NCBI GenBank assembly: GCA_028284225.1
Contig: JANQSD010000023.1
Coordinates: 98,050-162,049, forward strand
Direction of reading: 5' to 3'
Length of the DNA: 64,000 nucleotides
Source of the DNA: Arenicellales bacterium
GTDB taxonomy: Bacteria; Pseudomonadota; Gammaproteobacteria; Arenicellales; JAHEKD01
Shown: piece by piece, positions 9,126-17,824 of the stretch
Position numbering within the stretch: the first letter of the stretch is position 1
How the letters are laid out: every line of letters begins with the position of its first letter
The notes under the pieces: model-generated
The model's database searches: none
What the model saw: the letters and a program-made list of their open reading frames with translations, nothing else
Told to the model about the DNA's origin: nothing
Position numbers and translations under genes: made by a program

Positions 9126-9545
9126 ATGCCTGAACACGCCATTTTATATATTTGTTCAACCTGTCGCTATAGTGAGCAGGATAAAGAGCTTAATGGTATC
9201 ACCGGTGGTGAATATCTTTATCGGCATATCACCGAGCTGGCGCCGGAAATCTTATCTGAAACCCGTTACCAGGGCGCTTATACGATCAAGCAGATCGCTT
9301 GTTTAATGGGTTGTGAGCGGCATTGTAATGTACACTTTCGGTCGCAGAATAAAATCAGTTATGTGGCGGGTAAATTCGAGCCAAATGCAGACAGTGCCAG
9401 AGCCATACTCGAGCATTTTGCCAAATACATGGATCAAGCAGATGGCCAGGTACCCTTCCGGGAATGGCCGCAGGGCATGAAAGGTGGGCATTTTGTAGCT
9501 CGTATCCCTGCATTTACTGACGACTATCAATTACAGGATGAATAA
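9126..9545 (+). CDS. DUF1636 family metal-binding protein (2Fe-2S ferredoxin-like), CobW-associated
   Basis: A 139-aa protein of the DUF1636 family often found next to cobW/cobN. It has a thioredoxin-like-ferredoxin pattern of cysteines: CSTC near residue 10 and CLMGCERHC near residue 60, suggesting an Fe-S cluster or bound metal. The function is not established; the location directly before cobW and cobN suggests a redox or metal-delivery partner of cobalt insertion. Its stop at 9543-9545 abuts the cobW start. Confidence 0.8.
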   Translation: MPEHAILYICSTCRYSEQDKELNGITGGEYLYRHITELAPEILSETRYQGAYTIKQIACLMGCERHCNVHFRSQNKISYVAGKFEPNADSARAILEHFAKYMDQADGQVPFREWPQGMKGGHFVARIPAFTDDYQLQDE

Positions 9546-9546
9546 A

Positions 9547-10623
9547 ATGGCTATGCAGTTTGATAAAATTCCAACTACAGTAATTACCGGCTTTTTAGGT
9601 AGTGGTAAAACTACATTGGTGCGCCATATCTTGGAAAACAATGAAGGCAGGCGAATCGCGGTTATTGTTAATGAATTCGGCGAAATGGGTGTTGACGGTG
9701 ATATTATTGAACAATGCGCCATTGGTTGCGAAGACGAGAAAGCTGGGGAAAATGTAATTGAATTGCCGAATGGCTGCTTATGCTGCACGGTGCAAGAAGA
9801 ATTCTTCCCGGTAATGAAAGAGCTGGTTGATCGACGCGACCAAATAGATCATATCCTGATCGAAACTTCCGGGTTAGCATTACCTAAGCCATTGGTAGAA
9901 GCTTTCAATTGGCCTGAGATTAAGTCTTCATGTACTGTCGATGCCGTGATTACAGTTGTGGATGGCCCGGCAGCTGCTGAAGGCTTATTTGCGGCTCATC
10001 CGGAAAAAGTCGATGAAATGCGAAAAATGGATGAGAATCTGGACCACGAATCACCGTTACATGAGTTGTTTGAGGATCAGTTGGCGGCAGCCGATCTAGT
10101 GCTATTGAATAAAACTGACCAAATGGACGATCAGCAAAAATCAACCGTCCATGAGTTGCTGGACAAAGAATTACCCCAATCTGTCAAAGTCATCGAAACC
10201 CGTTTTGGCCATGCTGAGCTGGAGGTGTTGTTAGGTCAGCAAGCCGCAAGTGAAGACCACATTCACAAAGTTGTTGACCACCATAGTCAGCACCATGGCG
10301 AAGACGGTGAGCCTGATCACGATCATGATGACTTCGATTCAGTCAATATTGATCTGGCCGACATTGATTTGGATAAGCTGTTGGCAGTCTTGTCTGATCT
10401 GGTCAATGAACACGAAATCTATCGAATTAAAGGTTTTCTGAGTATTCCCGGCAAGTCTATGCGCTGTGTGCTGCAGGGGGTTGGTCGACGTTTTGATCAC
10501 TATTTTGATCGACCTTGGCAGGCCGATGAAACCCGTTTCAGCAAGTTGGTATTTATCGGTCATGATCTTGACGAGGCAGCGTTAAAATCAGCATTGGACT
10601 CCTTGCTGCAGCAAGCTGCCTGA
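9547..10623 (+). CDS. cobW: CobW, G3E-family GTPase, probable cobalt chaperone for CobN
   Basis: COG0523 GTPase. The N-terminus has the P-loop TGFLGSGKTTLVRHIL, Walker B region ETSGLALPKP, and guanine specificity motif LLNKTDQ. The metal-binding motif of the family, CxCC, is seen as NGCLCCTV near residue 75. A histidine/aspartate-rich loop (HHSQHHGEDGEPDHDHDD) near 240-258 would bind metal. The start ATG at 9547 is preferred because AGGA lies 8 nt upstream; another ATG in frame at 9538 would overlap the previous gene and has no such site. CobW is thought to deliver cobalt to the CobN complex, matching the next genes. Confidence 0.93.
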   Translation: MAMQFDKIPTTVITGFLGSGKTTLVRHILENNEGRRIAVIVNEFGEMGVDGDIIEQCAIGCEDEKAGENVIELPNGCLCCTVQEEFFPVMKELVDRRDQIDHILIETSGLALPKPLVEAFNWPEIKSSCTVDAVITVVDGPAAAEGLFAAHPEKVDEMRKMDENLDHESPLHELFEDQLAAADLVLLNKTDQMDDQQKSTVHELLDKELPQSVKVIETRFGHAELEVLLGQQAASEDHIHKVVDHHSQHHGEDGEPDHDHDDFDSVNIDLADIDLDKLLAVLSDLVNEHEIYRIKGFLSIPGKSMRCVLQGVGRRFDHYFDRPWQADETRFSKLVFIGHDLDEAALKSALDSLLQQAA

Positions 10624-10635
10624 CGCTTATACTTC

Positions 10636-13600
10636 ATGCATTTACTAGTCGCCAAACCCGGTGGCTATAGCGATGAAACCGCTATTATTCAGCTTGGCCA
10701 ATCGCCTGGTGATGTGGTTATTCTTTCAGCCGCTGATACGGATTTAGCTATACTTGCCGAAAAAGCTGAAATCTATGGCGACTATGCCCAAATTCGTTTG
10801 GCCAATCTCAGCCATCTGCGTAATCACGCTTCGATAGATTTATATATAGAAGAAGTTCTACAGCATGCCAAAGTGATTGTGGCCAGTTTGCTGGGCGGCT
10901 ACAGTTATTGGCAATATTTGGTAGATCGATTAGTTACTGTTGCTCAATCAAAACACATCAAGCTTATTCTTCTATCGGGTACAGACCAATATGATCAGCA
11001 ATTACAAAGCTATGGTAATCAAGCGGCTGAAATATGCCATGATCTGTGGACGTACCAGCGCCAGGGCGGCCCTGATAACGCCAGCTCGTTTTTAGCTTAC
11101 CTGCTTAATAAAGGCCTTGGAGTTGAGTTGCCTGAGAGCCTGGACTGGCAACACCCTAAACCATTGCCAAAAACACTGTTATACCAAAACACAGTTGGAG
11201 CAACTGATTTTTTGAGTTTACAGTCCAGCTGGCAGCAAGGCAGACCTGTTGTAGCCATCTTATTTTACCGGGCCCATTATCAATCCGGTAATTTGCAAGT
11301 CATTGATGAACTCAGTGCAAGTTTGAATCAACGGAATATTGACGTTTTACCAATCGCTTTGACTTCGCTAAAAGATGATGAATGTTTGACAGTGGTCAAT
11401 GATTTGTTAGTCAAGGCTGAAGTAAAGCTGATCATCAATACTACCAGCTTTGCTATGACCGACCCCGGTCAGGCCCCCGATGCTGATTGGTGTGCGTTTG
11501 CCGTTAACATCCCTGTTATCCAAACGGTGTTTTCCTCTTCCAATTGTGAAAGTTGGGAAGATGAGCTTACAGGATTATCACCACGTGACCTCGCTATGCA
11601 TGTAGTATTACCGGAGCTGGATGGCCGTGTCATTAGTCGTACGATTTCATTCAAGGGAGAGTTAGGTTATTCTGAAACCACACAGACATCCATAAGCGGT
11701 TACCAACCACATCTCGAGCGCATACAGTGGGTGAGTGATTTTGCCAATAACACCCTTAAGCTTGAACAAAAGTCTAACCAGGAAAAAAACATTGCCCTGA
11801 TTTTAGCCAATTATCCAACCAGGGAAGGACGTATCGGTAATGGCGTGGGTCTGGATACACCCGCTTCAGCAGTTAATATTTTACAAGCCATGGCTTGCCA
11901 AGGTTATCAGATCAATAATGTTCCAGCTGACGGTAATGCACTTATAGATAAGCTGCTTGAGGGTACCACCAATGACATAGATCTGTTGGGTATTCGTAAG
12001 CATGCCCAGTGGCTGGATGTGGCTGACTATGAGCAGTATTTTGCTGAATTGCATCCGGCACTTAAAAATCAATTGTTAGAACGCTGGGGTGAGCCACTGG
12101 ATGATCCGATGGTGGTCGATGGTGCTTTTTGCATCGCAGGGTTTCGCTCAGGCAATATATTTATTGGCATTCAGCCGGCAAGGGGTTATCACATCGATTT
12201 GAATGCTAGTTATCATGATCCCGATTTGATTCCACCACATGCTTACCTGGCGTTTTATTTCTGGTTGCGTCATCAATTTAAAATGGATGCCATTATTCAT
12301 GTGGGCAAGCATGGTAATTTGGAGTGGTTGCCCGGTAAAAGCCTGATGTTGTCGAATCAATGCTGGCCCGATGTCATCCTGGGTCCAGTCCCGCATTTTT
12401 ATCCTTTTATTGTTAATGACCCGGGTGAGGGTGCTCAGGCAAAGCGGCGCACTCAAGCGGTGATTATCGACCATTTGATGCCACCGCTCATGCGGGCGGA
12501 AACGTATGGCGAACTGGTGGAATTGGAGAAACTGGTAGATGAATATTATGATGCGATCAGTTTGGATCCAGTACGTAGTACGCTATTAAAAAAACAAATC
12601 CTGGAAAAATGTCAACAGTACAACCTGTTAGAAGAAATTACCGCTATTAAAAAAACCGACAGTGAAGATTCGGATCAGTTATTAAACCAGTTAGATGCCT
12701 ACTTATGTGAGTTAAAGGAATCTCAGATTCGCGATGGCCTGCATGTTTTTGGGCAATCCCCTGAGGCAGCGTCGCGAGCCTCAACGCTATTGGCCATTAG
12801 CCGATTACCGGTTGCTGATGGCAAGCAGGCAAATCAAAGCCTGATTAAAGCTTTGTCGCAGGATTTTGGTTTTGGCGTGGAATTTGATCCATTGACTTGC
12901 GACATGGCACAAAGCTGGTCGCATCGGCAACCTGAGCAGCTTGTTCAGTTGTTAAAAACCGCATGGCGTACTAACGGTGATACCCGGGAACGCCTGGAAT
13001 TATTTGCTTTGTCGTTGTTAACTGACGAGACAAACACCGACCTGGAAAGTTTTGCACGAACAAGGCAAGTGTTGGATCGCGTCCGTCAACAGGTCGCTCC
13101 GGCACTTGATATATCAGGGCCTAATGAATTGAACAAACTGTTAGTCGGATTAGCCGGAAAGTTTGTTCCACCTGGTCCTAGCGGTGCGCCCAGCCGTGGA
13201 CGGGTTGATGTGTTGCCAACCGGGCGTAATTTCTATTCAGTCGATGTGCGGGCGGTGCCAACACCAACGGCTTGGAGTATCGGTTTTAAATCTGCCACCC
13301 GCTTAATCGAGCGCTATGTTCAGGACCACGGTGAATTTCCAACCAGTATTGGAATTTCAGTGTGGGGGACAGCCACCATGCGTACCGGCGGCGATGATAT
13401 TGCTCAGGCTCTGGCACTAATGGGTGTTAAACCTAAGTGGGCAACGGGTTCAAATCGTGTGCAGGATTTTGAAGTGCTGCCCCTCTCGGTGTTAAACCGT
13501 CCACGAGTAGATGTCACCTTGCGTGTGTCCGGCTTTTTCCGTGATGCCTTTTTAAATGTGATCAAATATTTTGATGCCGCTGTGCAAAAAGTCGCCGAGC

Positions 13601-14421
13601 AAGACGAAGATGAGTTAATGAATCCCATTCGTGCCCGGATCGTCAACGAAACACAGCAATTAATCAGTCAGGGAATTCAAAATGATCAGGCACGAAAACA
13701 GGCCGGCTGGCGGGTGTTCGGGTCCAAGCCGGGTGCTTACGGAGCCGGCTTGCAAGGCTTAATCGACCAGCAAATTTGGGATGATCGCAGCGATCTGGCT
13801 GAGGCGTATACCAACTGGGGTGGTTATGCCTATGGCCAAAAAGATGAGGGCACGGCATCACGCGATACTTTTGTTCGCCGTCTTAGCTCCATAGACGCGG
13901 TACAACAAAACCAGGATAACCGCGAGCACGACATTCTGGATTCTGATGATTATTATCAATTCCAGGGCGGTATGACCAGCGCCGTTGAACACTATCGCAA
14001 TGAGAAGATAGCCGTTTATCATGGTGATACCAGTCATCCTGAAAATCCACGCATTCGCAGTTTAAAAGAGGAAATTTCCAGAGTCATTCGTGCCCGGGTG
14101 GTTAATCCGAAATGGCTTGATAGCATTCAACGCCACGGATACAAAGGTGCATTTGAGTTGGCGGCGACAGTGGATTACTTATTCGCCTATGACGCTACCA
14201 CCAATGTGATTGAAGATTATCAATATCAAATGGTCGCAGAGGCATACTTGCTGGACGATGAAATACGGCAATTTTTATCTGACAACAACCCGGCGGCTTT
14301 AAGAGAAATGAGCGAACGCTTTCTTGAAGCCATGGATCGTGAATTATGGCAGCAACCGGGACAGATGCGCGCTAAAATCGAATCCATTATGATTGATGCC
14401 GAAAATACCTTGGAACAGTGA
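10636..14421 (+). CDS. cobN: Cobaltochelatase large subunit CobN
   Basis: The 1261-aa porphyrin/corrin-binding subunit that inserts Co(II) into hydrogenobyrinic a,c-diamide with ATP used by its AAA+ partners. This is close to the usual CobN length. Typical blocks are GRIGNGVGLDTPAS near residue 400, HVGKHGNLEWLPGK near 557, PGPSGAPSRGRVDVLPTGRN near 850, and GVYGAGL-like PGAYGAGLQGLID near 1033. The homologous magnesium chelatase subunit is ChlH/BchH, but the B12 context and length fit CobN. The stop overlaps the region of the next gene's start, and the partner ATPase genes follow immediately, as expected for a chelatase operon. Confidence 0.95.
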   Translation: MHLLVAKPGGYSDETAIIQLGQSPGDVVILSAADTDLAILAEKAEIYGDYAQIRLANLSHLRNHASIDLYIEEVLQHAKVIVASLLGGYSYWQYLVDRLVTVAQSKHIKLILLSGTDQYDQQLQSYGNQAAEICHDLWTYQRQGGPDNASSFLAYLLNKGLGVELPESLDWQHPKPLPKTLLYQNTVGATDFLSLQSSWQQGRPVVAILFYRAHYQSGNLQVIDELSASLNQRNIDVLPIALTSLKDDECLTVVNDLLVKAEVKLIINTTSFAMTDPGQAPDADWCAFAVNIPVIQTVFSSSNCESWEDELTGLSPRDLAMHVVLPELDGRVISRTISFKGELGYSETTQTSISGYQPHLERIQWVSDFANNTLKLEQKSNQEKNIALILANYPTREGRIGNGVGLDTPASAVNILQAMACQGYQINNVPADGNALIDKLLEGTTNDIDLLGIRKHAQWLDVADYEQYFAELHPALKNQLLERWGEPLDDPMVVDGAFCIAGFRSGNIFIGIQPARGYHIDLNASYHDPDLIPPHAYLAFYFWLRHQFKMDAIIHVGKHGNLEWLPGKSLMLSNQCWPDVILGPVPHFYPFIVNDPGEGAQAKRRTQAVIIDHLMPPLMRAETYGELVELEKLVDEYYDAISLDPVRSTLLKKQILEKCQQYNLLEEITAIKKTDSEDSDQLLNQLDAYLCELKESQIRDGLHVFGQSPEAASRASTLLAISRLPVADGKQANQSLIKALSQDFGFGVEFDPLTCDMAQSWSHRQPEQLVQLLKTAWRTNGDTRERLELFALSLLTDETNTDLESFARTRQVLDRVRQQVAPALDISGPNELNKLLVGLAGKFVPPGPSGAPSRGRVDVLPTGRNFYSVDVRAVPTPTAWSIGFKSATRLIERYVQDHGEFPTSIGISVWGTATMRTGGDDIAQALALMGVKPKWATGSNRVQDFEVLPLSVLNRPRVDVTLRVSGFFRDAFLNVIKYFDAAVQKVAEQDEDELMNPIRARIVNETQQLISQGIQNDQARKQAGWRVFGSKPGAYGAGLQGLIDQQIWDDRSDLAEAYTNWGGYAYGQKDEGTASRDTFVRRLSSIDAVQQNQDNREHDILDSDDYYQFQGGMTSAVEHYRNEKIAVYHGDTSHPENPRIRSLKEEISRVIRARVVNPKWLDSIQRHGYKGAFELAATVDYLFAYDATTNVIEDYQYQMVAEAYLLDDEIRQFLSDNNPAALREMSERFLEAMDRELWQQPGQMRAKIESIMIDAENTLEQ

Positions 14422-14423
14422 CC

Positions 14424-15410
14424 ATGAAAGTCGATTATCCTTTTTCTGCCGTGGTGGGCAATGACGAACTGAAACGAGCGCTAAGCTTGTGCATGATCGA
14501 TCCAAGTCTTGGTGGTGTTGTGGTAGAGGGTGATCGTGGTAGTGCCAAGTCTACCTTGGCTCGCGGATTAGCCCAGTTGATGAATAGCGGTCAGTTTGTG
14601 AATTTGCCTTTAGGCGCTTCTGAGGAACAATTAATAGGCTCGCTGGACATAAGTGAAGTTCTGTCTAATAACGAAGTTAAATTCAAGCCCGGTCTGCTGG
14701 CCAAAGCCCATCAGGGTGTGCTTTATATTGATGAAGTGAACTTGCTTGCAGATCACTTAACAGATGTTTTATTGGATGTAGCGGCCAGCGGTATTAATAT
14801 TGTAGAGCGTGATGGCATTTCGCATCAACATGAGGCCAGGTTTGTCTTGGTCGGCAGTATGAATCCTGATGAAGGTGTGTTACGCCCCCAATTACTTGAT
14901 CGATTTGGGTTTTGTGTATTGAGTGAAACACCAACTGCGTTTGATGCCCGCAAGGAAGTAGTCGCTCGTCGCCTTGCGTTCGAATCGGATCCAACGGCTT
15001 TCGTCAGTAGTTATGAGACGGAGCAAGCAAACTTGTCTGGGCAACTACAAGCGGCAAGTGTTGATCTTGCAAGTATTGTTGTCCCCGAACAAATCAGTAA
15101 TGCCATTGCAGAGCTATGCTCGTCCTCCGGCTGTGAAGGTTTACGGGCCGACATCACACTCTACAAAGCGGTCAGAGCCAATGCAGCACTTGAGGGCAGA
15201 ACTGAGGTAGGCACTGAGGATATAAACCAAGTTAAAGAGCTTGTATTAAGGCATAGACGCAAGCCCATACAAGACAGTGCACCTCCCAAGCGTCGGCCAA
15301 ACAATCCAACACCACAACAGCAAGTTGATTCATCAAGTAACCAAAATGAACGACATCAACATGCTGAAGTCGAGTATCTGGATCAGGCCCTTAAAGAAAA
15401 AAAGTCCTGA
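14424..15410 (+). CDS. chlI: Chelatase AAA+ ATPase subunit, ChlI/BchI-like (zero-frame product of a chlI/D gene)
   Basis: Zero-frame product of 328 aa. Walker A is GDRGSAKST near residue 38, Walker B is VLYIDEVNLL near 98, and the arginine-finger region is LLDRFGFCV. This is the magnesium-chelatase small-subunit fold, here paired with CobN as the motor for cobalt insertion. A C-terminal Pro/Gln/acidic tail (KRRPNNPTPQQQ onward) resembles the linker of ChlD medium subunits. Starts: ATG at 14424 with GGA about 9 nt upstream, or GTG at 14418 overlapping the cobN stop. Two codons before its TGA is a perfect slippery heptamer that leads into the vWA frame (see 15398-15435). Confidence 0.88.
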   Translation: MKVDYPFSAVVGNDELKRALSLCMIDPSLGGVVVEGDRGSAKSTLARGLAQLMNSGQFVNLPLGASEEQLIGSLDISEVLSNNEVKFKPGLLAKAHQGVLYIDEVNLLADHLTDVLLDVAASGINIVERDGISHQHEARFVLVGSMNPDEGVLRPQLLDRFGFCVLSETPTAFDARKEVVARRLAFESDPTAFVSSYETEQANLSGQLQAASVDLASIVVPEQISNAIAELCSSSGCEGLRADITLYKAVRANAALEGRTEVGTEDINQVKELVLRHRRKPIQDSAPPKRRPNNPTPQQQVDSSSNQNERHQHAEVEYLDQALKEKKS

Positions 15411-15435
15411 ACCGTCGCGCCGGTCTGCGCGGCGG
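15398..15435 (+). promoter_or_regulatory. Programmed -1 ribosomal frameshift signal: A_AAA_AAG slippery site plus hairpin
   Basis: In the zero frame the codons read GAA AAA AAG TCC TGA, so 15398-15404 is A AAA AAG, the most slippery -1 heptamer known in enterobacteria (as in dnaX). After slipping, reading continues GTC CTG AAC into the vWA frame. A hairpin with stem 15412-15420 / 15427-15435 (CCGTCGCGC with GCGCGGCGG, 9 pairs, one G-U) and a 6-nt loop starts 7 nt after the heptamer, the spacing known to stimulate -1 shifts. Upstream, a weak Shine-Dalgarno-like CAGG sits at 15384-15387, about 10 nt before the heptamer. All geometry is read directly; the function is inferred. Confidence 0.85.
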
Positions 15436-16090
15436 CAATCAAGCAAAACACAAAAATGATATAGCAATCAGTCAACATCTGGGTATTGCCGGTAAAGGCA
15501 AGACCAAAACATCCAACACCATCAGTTGGTTGCAAACCTTAATTCAAAACCAGGGCAGGCCACGAGAACCGGCTGATTTGGTTTACCGGCGTTTGGTCAA
15601 TCAAGTGCCGACTAATACGGTAATTGTTTGGGATACTTCCGCCAGCACCTTACGTAATCAGGCTGCATCCACAGCTAAAGGGATTGTTTTGGCCTTACTC
15701 GAGCAAGCTTACACAAGACGTGAACGCATAGGATTATTGGAATTCTCAGCTGATGAAGTGAGGGTAGTCACGCCTTGCCAACGGGTTAACCGCGAGTTCA
15801 TCACACCAACCATCACTAAATTGGCAATCGGTGGTAACACACCTATTGATCGTGCCATTATCGAAGCCGGTACTATGCTCAAGTTAGCACAAAATAATCA
15901 GCCGCATGCACTGTCCAAACTGATTCTGATTACAGACGGTTGTTTCAAGACCTTACCAGCTAAACCCGAATTTGATGCTGCAATAACTATTATGGATATA
16001 GATCGAGGCGCAGTGAAAATCGGGCAATGTGAGAAATTGGCCCAACTGTGGGCAGCTGAGTTAATCCACATGTATGAATTGCAAAAGTAA
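15404..16090 (+). CDS. chlD: ChlD-type von Willebrand A domain, made as the -1 frameshift extension of chlI
   Basis: Open in the -1 frame from 15395 (TAA just before at 15392-15394) to TAA at 16088-16090, 228 codons counted from the shift. It has no ATG, GTG or TTG before the conserved domain except a TTG at 15530, which would remove about 40 residues (RRAGLRGGNQAKH onward) resembling the basic region before vWA domains of ChlD. MIDAS residues are visible: DTSAST near the start of the domain, GGNTPID, and ITDG. The fused product, 327 plus 228 residues, has the AAA+-linker-vWA order of a ChlD medium subunit. A CTG at 15407 is the only other possible independent start. Confidence 0.85.
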   Translation, partial: VLNRRAGLRGGNQAKHKNDIAISQHLGIAGKGKTKTSNTISWLQTLIQNQGRPREPADLVYRRLVNQVPTNTVIVWDTSASTLRNQAASTAKGIVLALLEQAYTRRERIGLLEFSADEVRVVTPCQRVNREFITPTITKLAIGGNTPIDRAIIEAGTMLKLAQNNQPHALSKLILITDGCFKTLPAKPEFDAAITIMDIDRGAVKIGQCEKLAQLWAAELIHMYELQK

Positions 16091-16150
16091 CTTTAAAAAG
16101 TTAGTGGGTGCTTATACAATCGTTTTTCAATCGTATCCAAGAGTTTAATC

Positions 16151-16756
16151 ATGTCCATTACCGATCAGGAAAAACACAAGCGTGCAGCGGAAAAACGTAA
16201 CGCCGGTTATGAGAAAAAACAGGCGCAAGCAACCAAAGAAAAAGGGTTGTTTATTATTAACACTGGTACAGGCAAAGGTAAAACCTCCGCCGCTATGGGA
16301 ATGGTTATACGCGCTGTCGGCCATGGCATGAAAGTCGGGGTAGTGCAATTCATCAAAGGGGCCAAAGAAACGGCCGAGCGCAATGTCTTAAGTGGTTTCG
16401 ATAATGTAGAGTTTCATTCTATTGGTGATGGCTTTACCTGGATTACGCAAAATCGGGAACAGGATATCGCCACGGCTGAAAAAGCCTGGCACATTGCCAA
16501 ACAGATGATTGAAAATCCTGACTATGACATGGTCTTGCTGGATGAGCTCAATATTATTCTAAAATACGATTATTTGAATACCGATGAAGTATTGGCGGTC
16601 ATTAACGATCGCCCCGAAATGATGCACGTTATTGTCACCGGTCGTCATGCTAAAGATAACTTAATTGAAGCCGCTGATTTGGTCAGTGAAATTCGTCCGA
16701 TCAAACATCCCTATAAAGAACAAGGTGTTAAAGCCCAGAAGGGTATCGAATTTTAA
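16151..16756 (+). CDS. cobO: Cob(I)yrinic acid a,c-diamide adenosyltransferase CobO/BtuR (CobA-type)
   Basis: Transfers the 5'-deoxyadenosyl group of ATP to the reduced cobalt of the corrinoid. It has 201 aa. The P-loop is NTGTGKGKTSAAMG near residues 37-50, followed by VGVVQFIKG and the Walker B-like MVLLDELNIIL near 130. The lysine-rich N-terminal tail is common in the family. It lies 60 bp after the chelatase gene and overlaps the next gene by one base (TAATG), so it is part of the cobW-cobC operon. Confidence 0.94.
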   Translation: MSITDQEKHKRAAEKRNAGYEKKQAQATKEKGLFIINTGTGKGKTSAAMGMVIRAVGHGMKVGVVQFIKGAKETAERNVLSGFDNVEFHSIGDGFTWITQNREQDIATAEKAWHIAKQMIENPDYDMVLLDELNIILKYDYLNTDEVLAVINDRPEMMHVIVTGRHAKDNLIEAADLVSEIRPIKHPYKEQGVKAQKGIEF

Positions 16757-17796
16757 TGCCTGAAGCGCATGGGGGAATTCGTCCTCAGGAGTTAATGCAA
16801 CTGGGAATTGATCCCAATCACATTATCGACTTTAGTGTTAATTCAAATCCATTTGGTCCACCACCAGGCTTAAACGATTATCTGCTTGACGTTGATCTCA
16901 CTCATTATCCAGATCCACAGTGTTATAGACTAAAAAAAATATTAAGTGAAGCGGCGACTACATCTGTTGATTGCATTGCTATCGGCAACGGCAGTGTAGA
17001 ATTGATTTGGGCTTGTGTTAGGGCATTTGTGAGCAGAAGTGATCGTGTGCTGGTAGTAACACCTACTTTTGGGGAATATCAGGGCGCGTTAGATTTGTTG
17101 GGCATTCAAGCAACTGAATACCAATTAGATATTAGTAATCCGAATATAAATGTTGAAGAAATAAACAATAAAATCAATAAAATAAAACCTAAACTTACAT
17201 TTATTTGTAACCCCAATAATCCTACCGGTCATGTGTATACACAGCAACAGGTTCAATTAATTGCTGCGAGTTGTGAAACCGTGGGTGGATATTTAGTGCT
17301 TGATGAAGCCTATCGGGCCTTTGCAGGATTAGTCCAATTTGCCCCAAATCCTTTTCAAAATACTATTGTCTTGCGATCAATGACCAAGGATTTTGCCATT
17401 CCTGGCTTGAGATTGGGCTACGCCTTAGCTGATAAGAAACATATCGAAGCAATTACTGCTCAATGCCCGCCTTGGAGCGTCAGTGCCATGGCACAAAAAG
17501 CAGGCGAATTTCTTTTGGTGAATAGTAGTAAGACTGAGCGCACTATTACAAAAACGCTGGAACTCGCTAAACAGTTTAAGCGACAATTATCCAGTTCAGG
17601 TCTCACACCCATGCCGTCATCAACGCATTATTTTCTTGTAAATGTGGGTAGTGCAACAACTATCAGGCGGCGATTGCTTGATTCGTATATCCTGGTACGA
17701 GACTGCAGCTCATTTGGTTTGCCTGAGTATATTCGGATTTCAACCCGGTTGCCTGAAGAGAATGCCCAGCTTTGTAAGGTGTTGGCGCAAATGTGA
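16756..17796 (+). CDS. cobC: Threonine-phosphate decarboxylase CobC/CobD (PLP-dependent, HisC-like)
   Basis: PLP enzyme of the aminotransferase class I/II fold, 346 aa, that decarboxylates L-threonine-O-3-phosphate to (R)-1-amino-2-propanol phosphate for CbiB. It begins PEAHGGIRPQELMQLG and has DFSVNSNPFGPP, the opening typical of CobC. The PLP lysine is in SMTKDFAIPGLRLGY near residue 212; CNPNNPTGH and LDEAYRAF are also present. Histidinol-phosphate aminotransferase is the close alternative, but the locus argues for the B12 role. The stop lies in the loop of a hairpin (17784-17809). Confidence 0.9.
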   Translation: MPEAHGGIRPQELMQLGIDPNHIIDFSVNSNPFGPPPGLNDYLLDVDLTHYPDPQCYRLKKILSEAATTSVDCIAIGNGSVELIWACVRAFVSRSDRVLVVTPTFGEYQGALDLLGIQATEYQLDISNPNINVEEINNKINKIKPKLTFICNPNNPTGHVYTQQQVQLIAASCETVGGYLVLDEAYRAFAGLVQFAPNPFQNTIVLRSMTKDFAIPGLRLGYALADKKHIEAITAQCPPWSVSAMAQKAGEFLLVNSSKTERTITKTLELAKQFKRQLSSSGLTPMPSSTHYFLVNVGSATTIRRRLLDSYILVRDCSSFGLPEYIRISTRLPEENAQLCKVLAQM

Positions 17797-17809
17797 ACTC
17801 ATTTGCGCC
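17784..17809 (+). terminator. Hairpin spanning the end of cobC
   Basis: Perfect 10-bp stem GGCGCAAATG / CATTTGCGCC with loop TGAACT that contains the cobC TGA stop. No T-run follows, so it may protect the mRNA 3' end or be a weak terminator rather than a classic intrinsic one. Confidence 0.4.
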
Positions 17810-17824
17810 TAAAGCTATGTTATT

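Noticed and set aside
10250..10330. His-rich repeat in cobW as a separate small gene
   Set aside because: It is the normal metal-binding loop within the CobW frame.
15398..15404. Possible sequencing error (A-run indel) joining chlI and chlD
   Set aside because: The exact A_AAA_AAG phase, the stop two codons on, and the 9-bp stem at 7 nt make a designed recoding site far more likely; an indel would not produce the hairpin.
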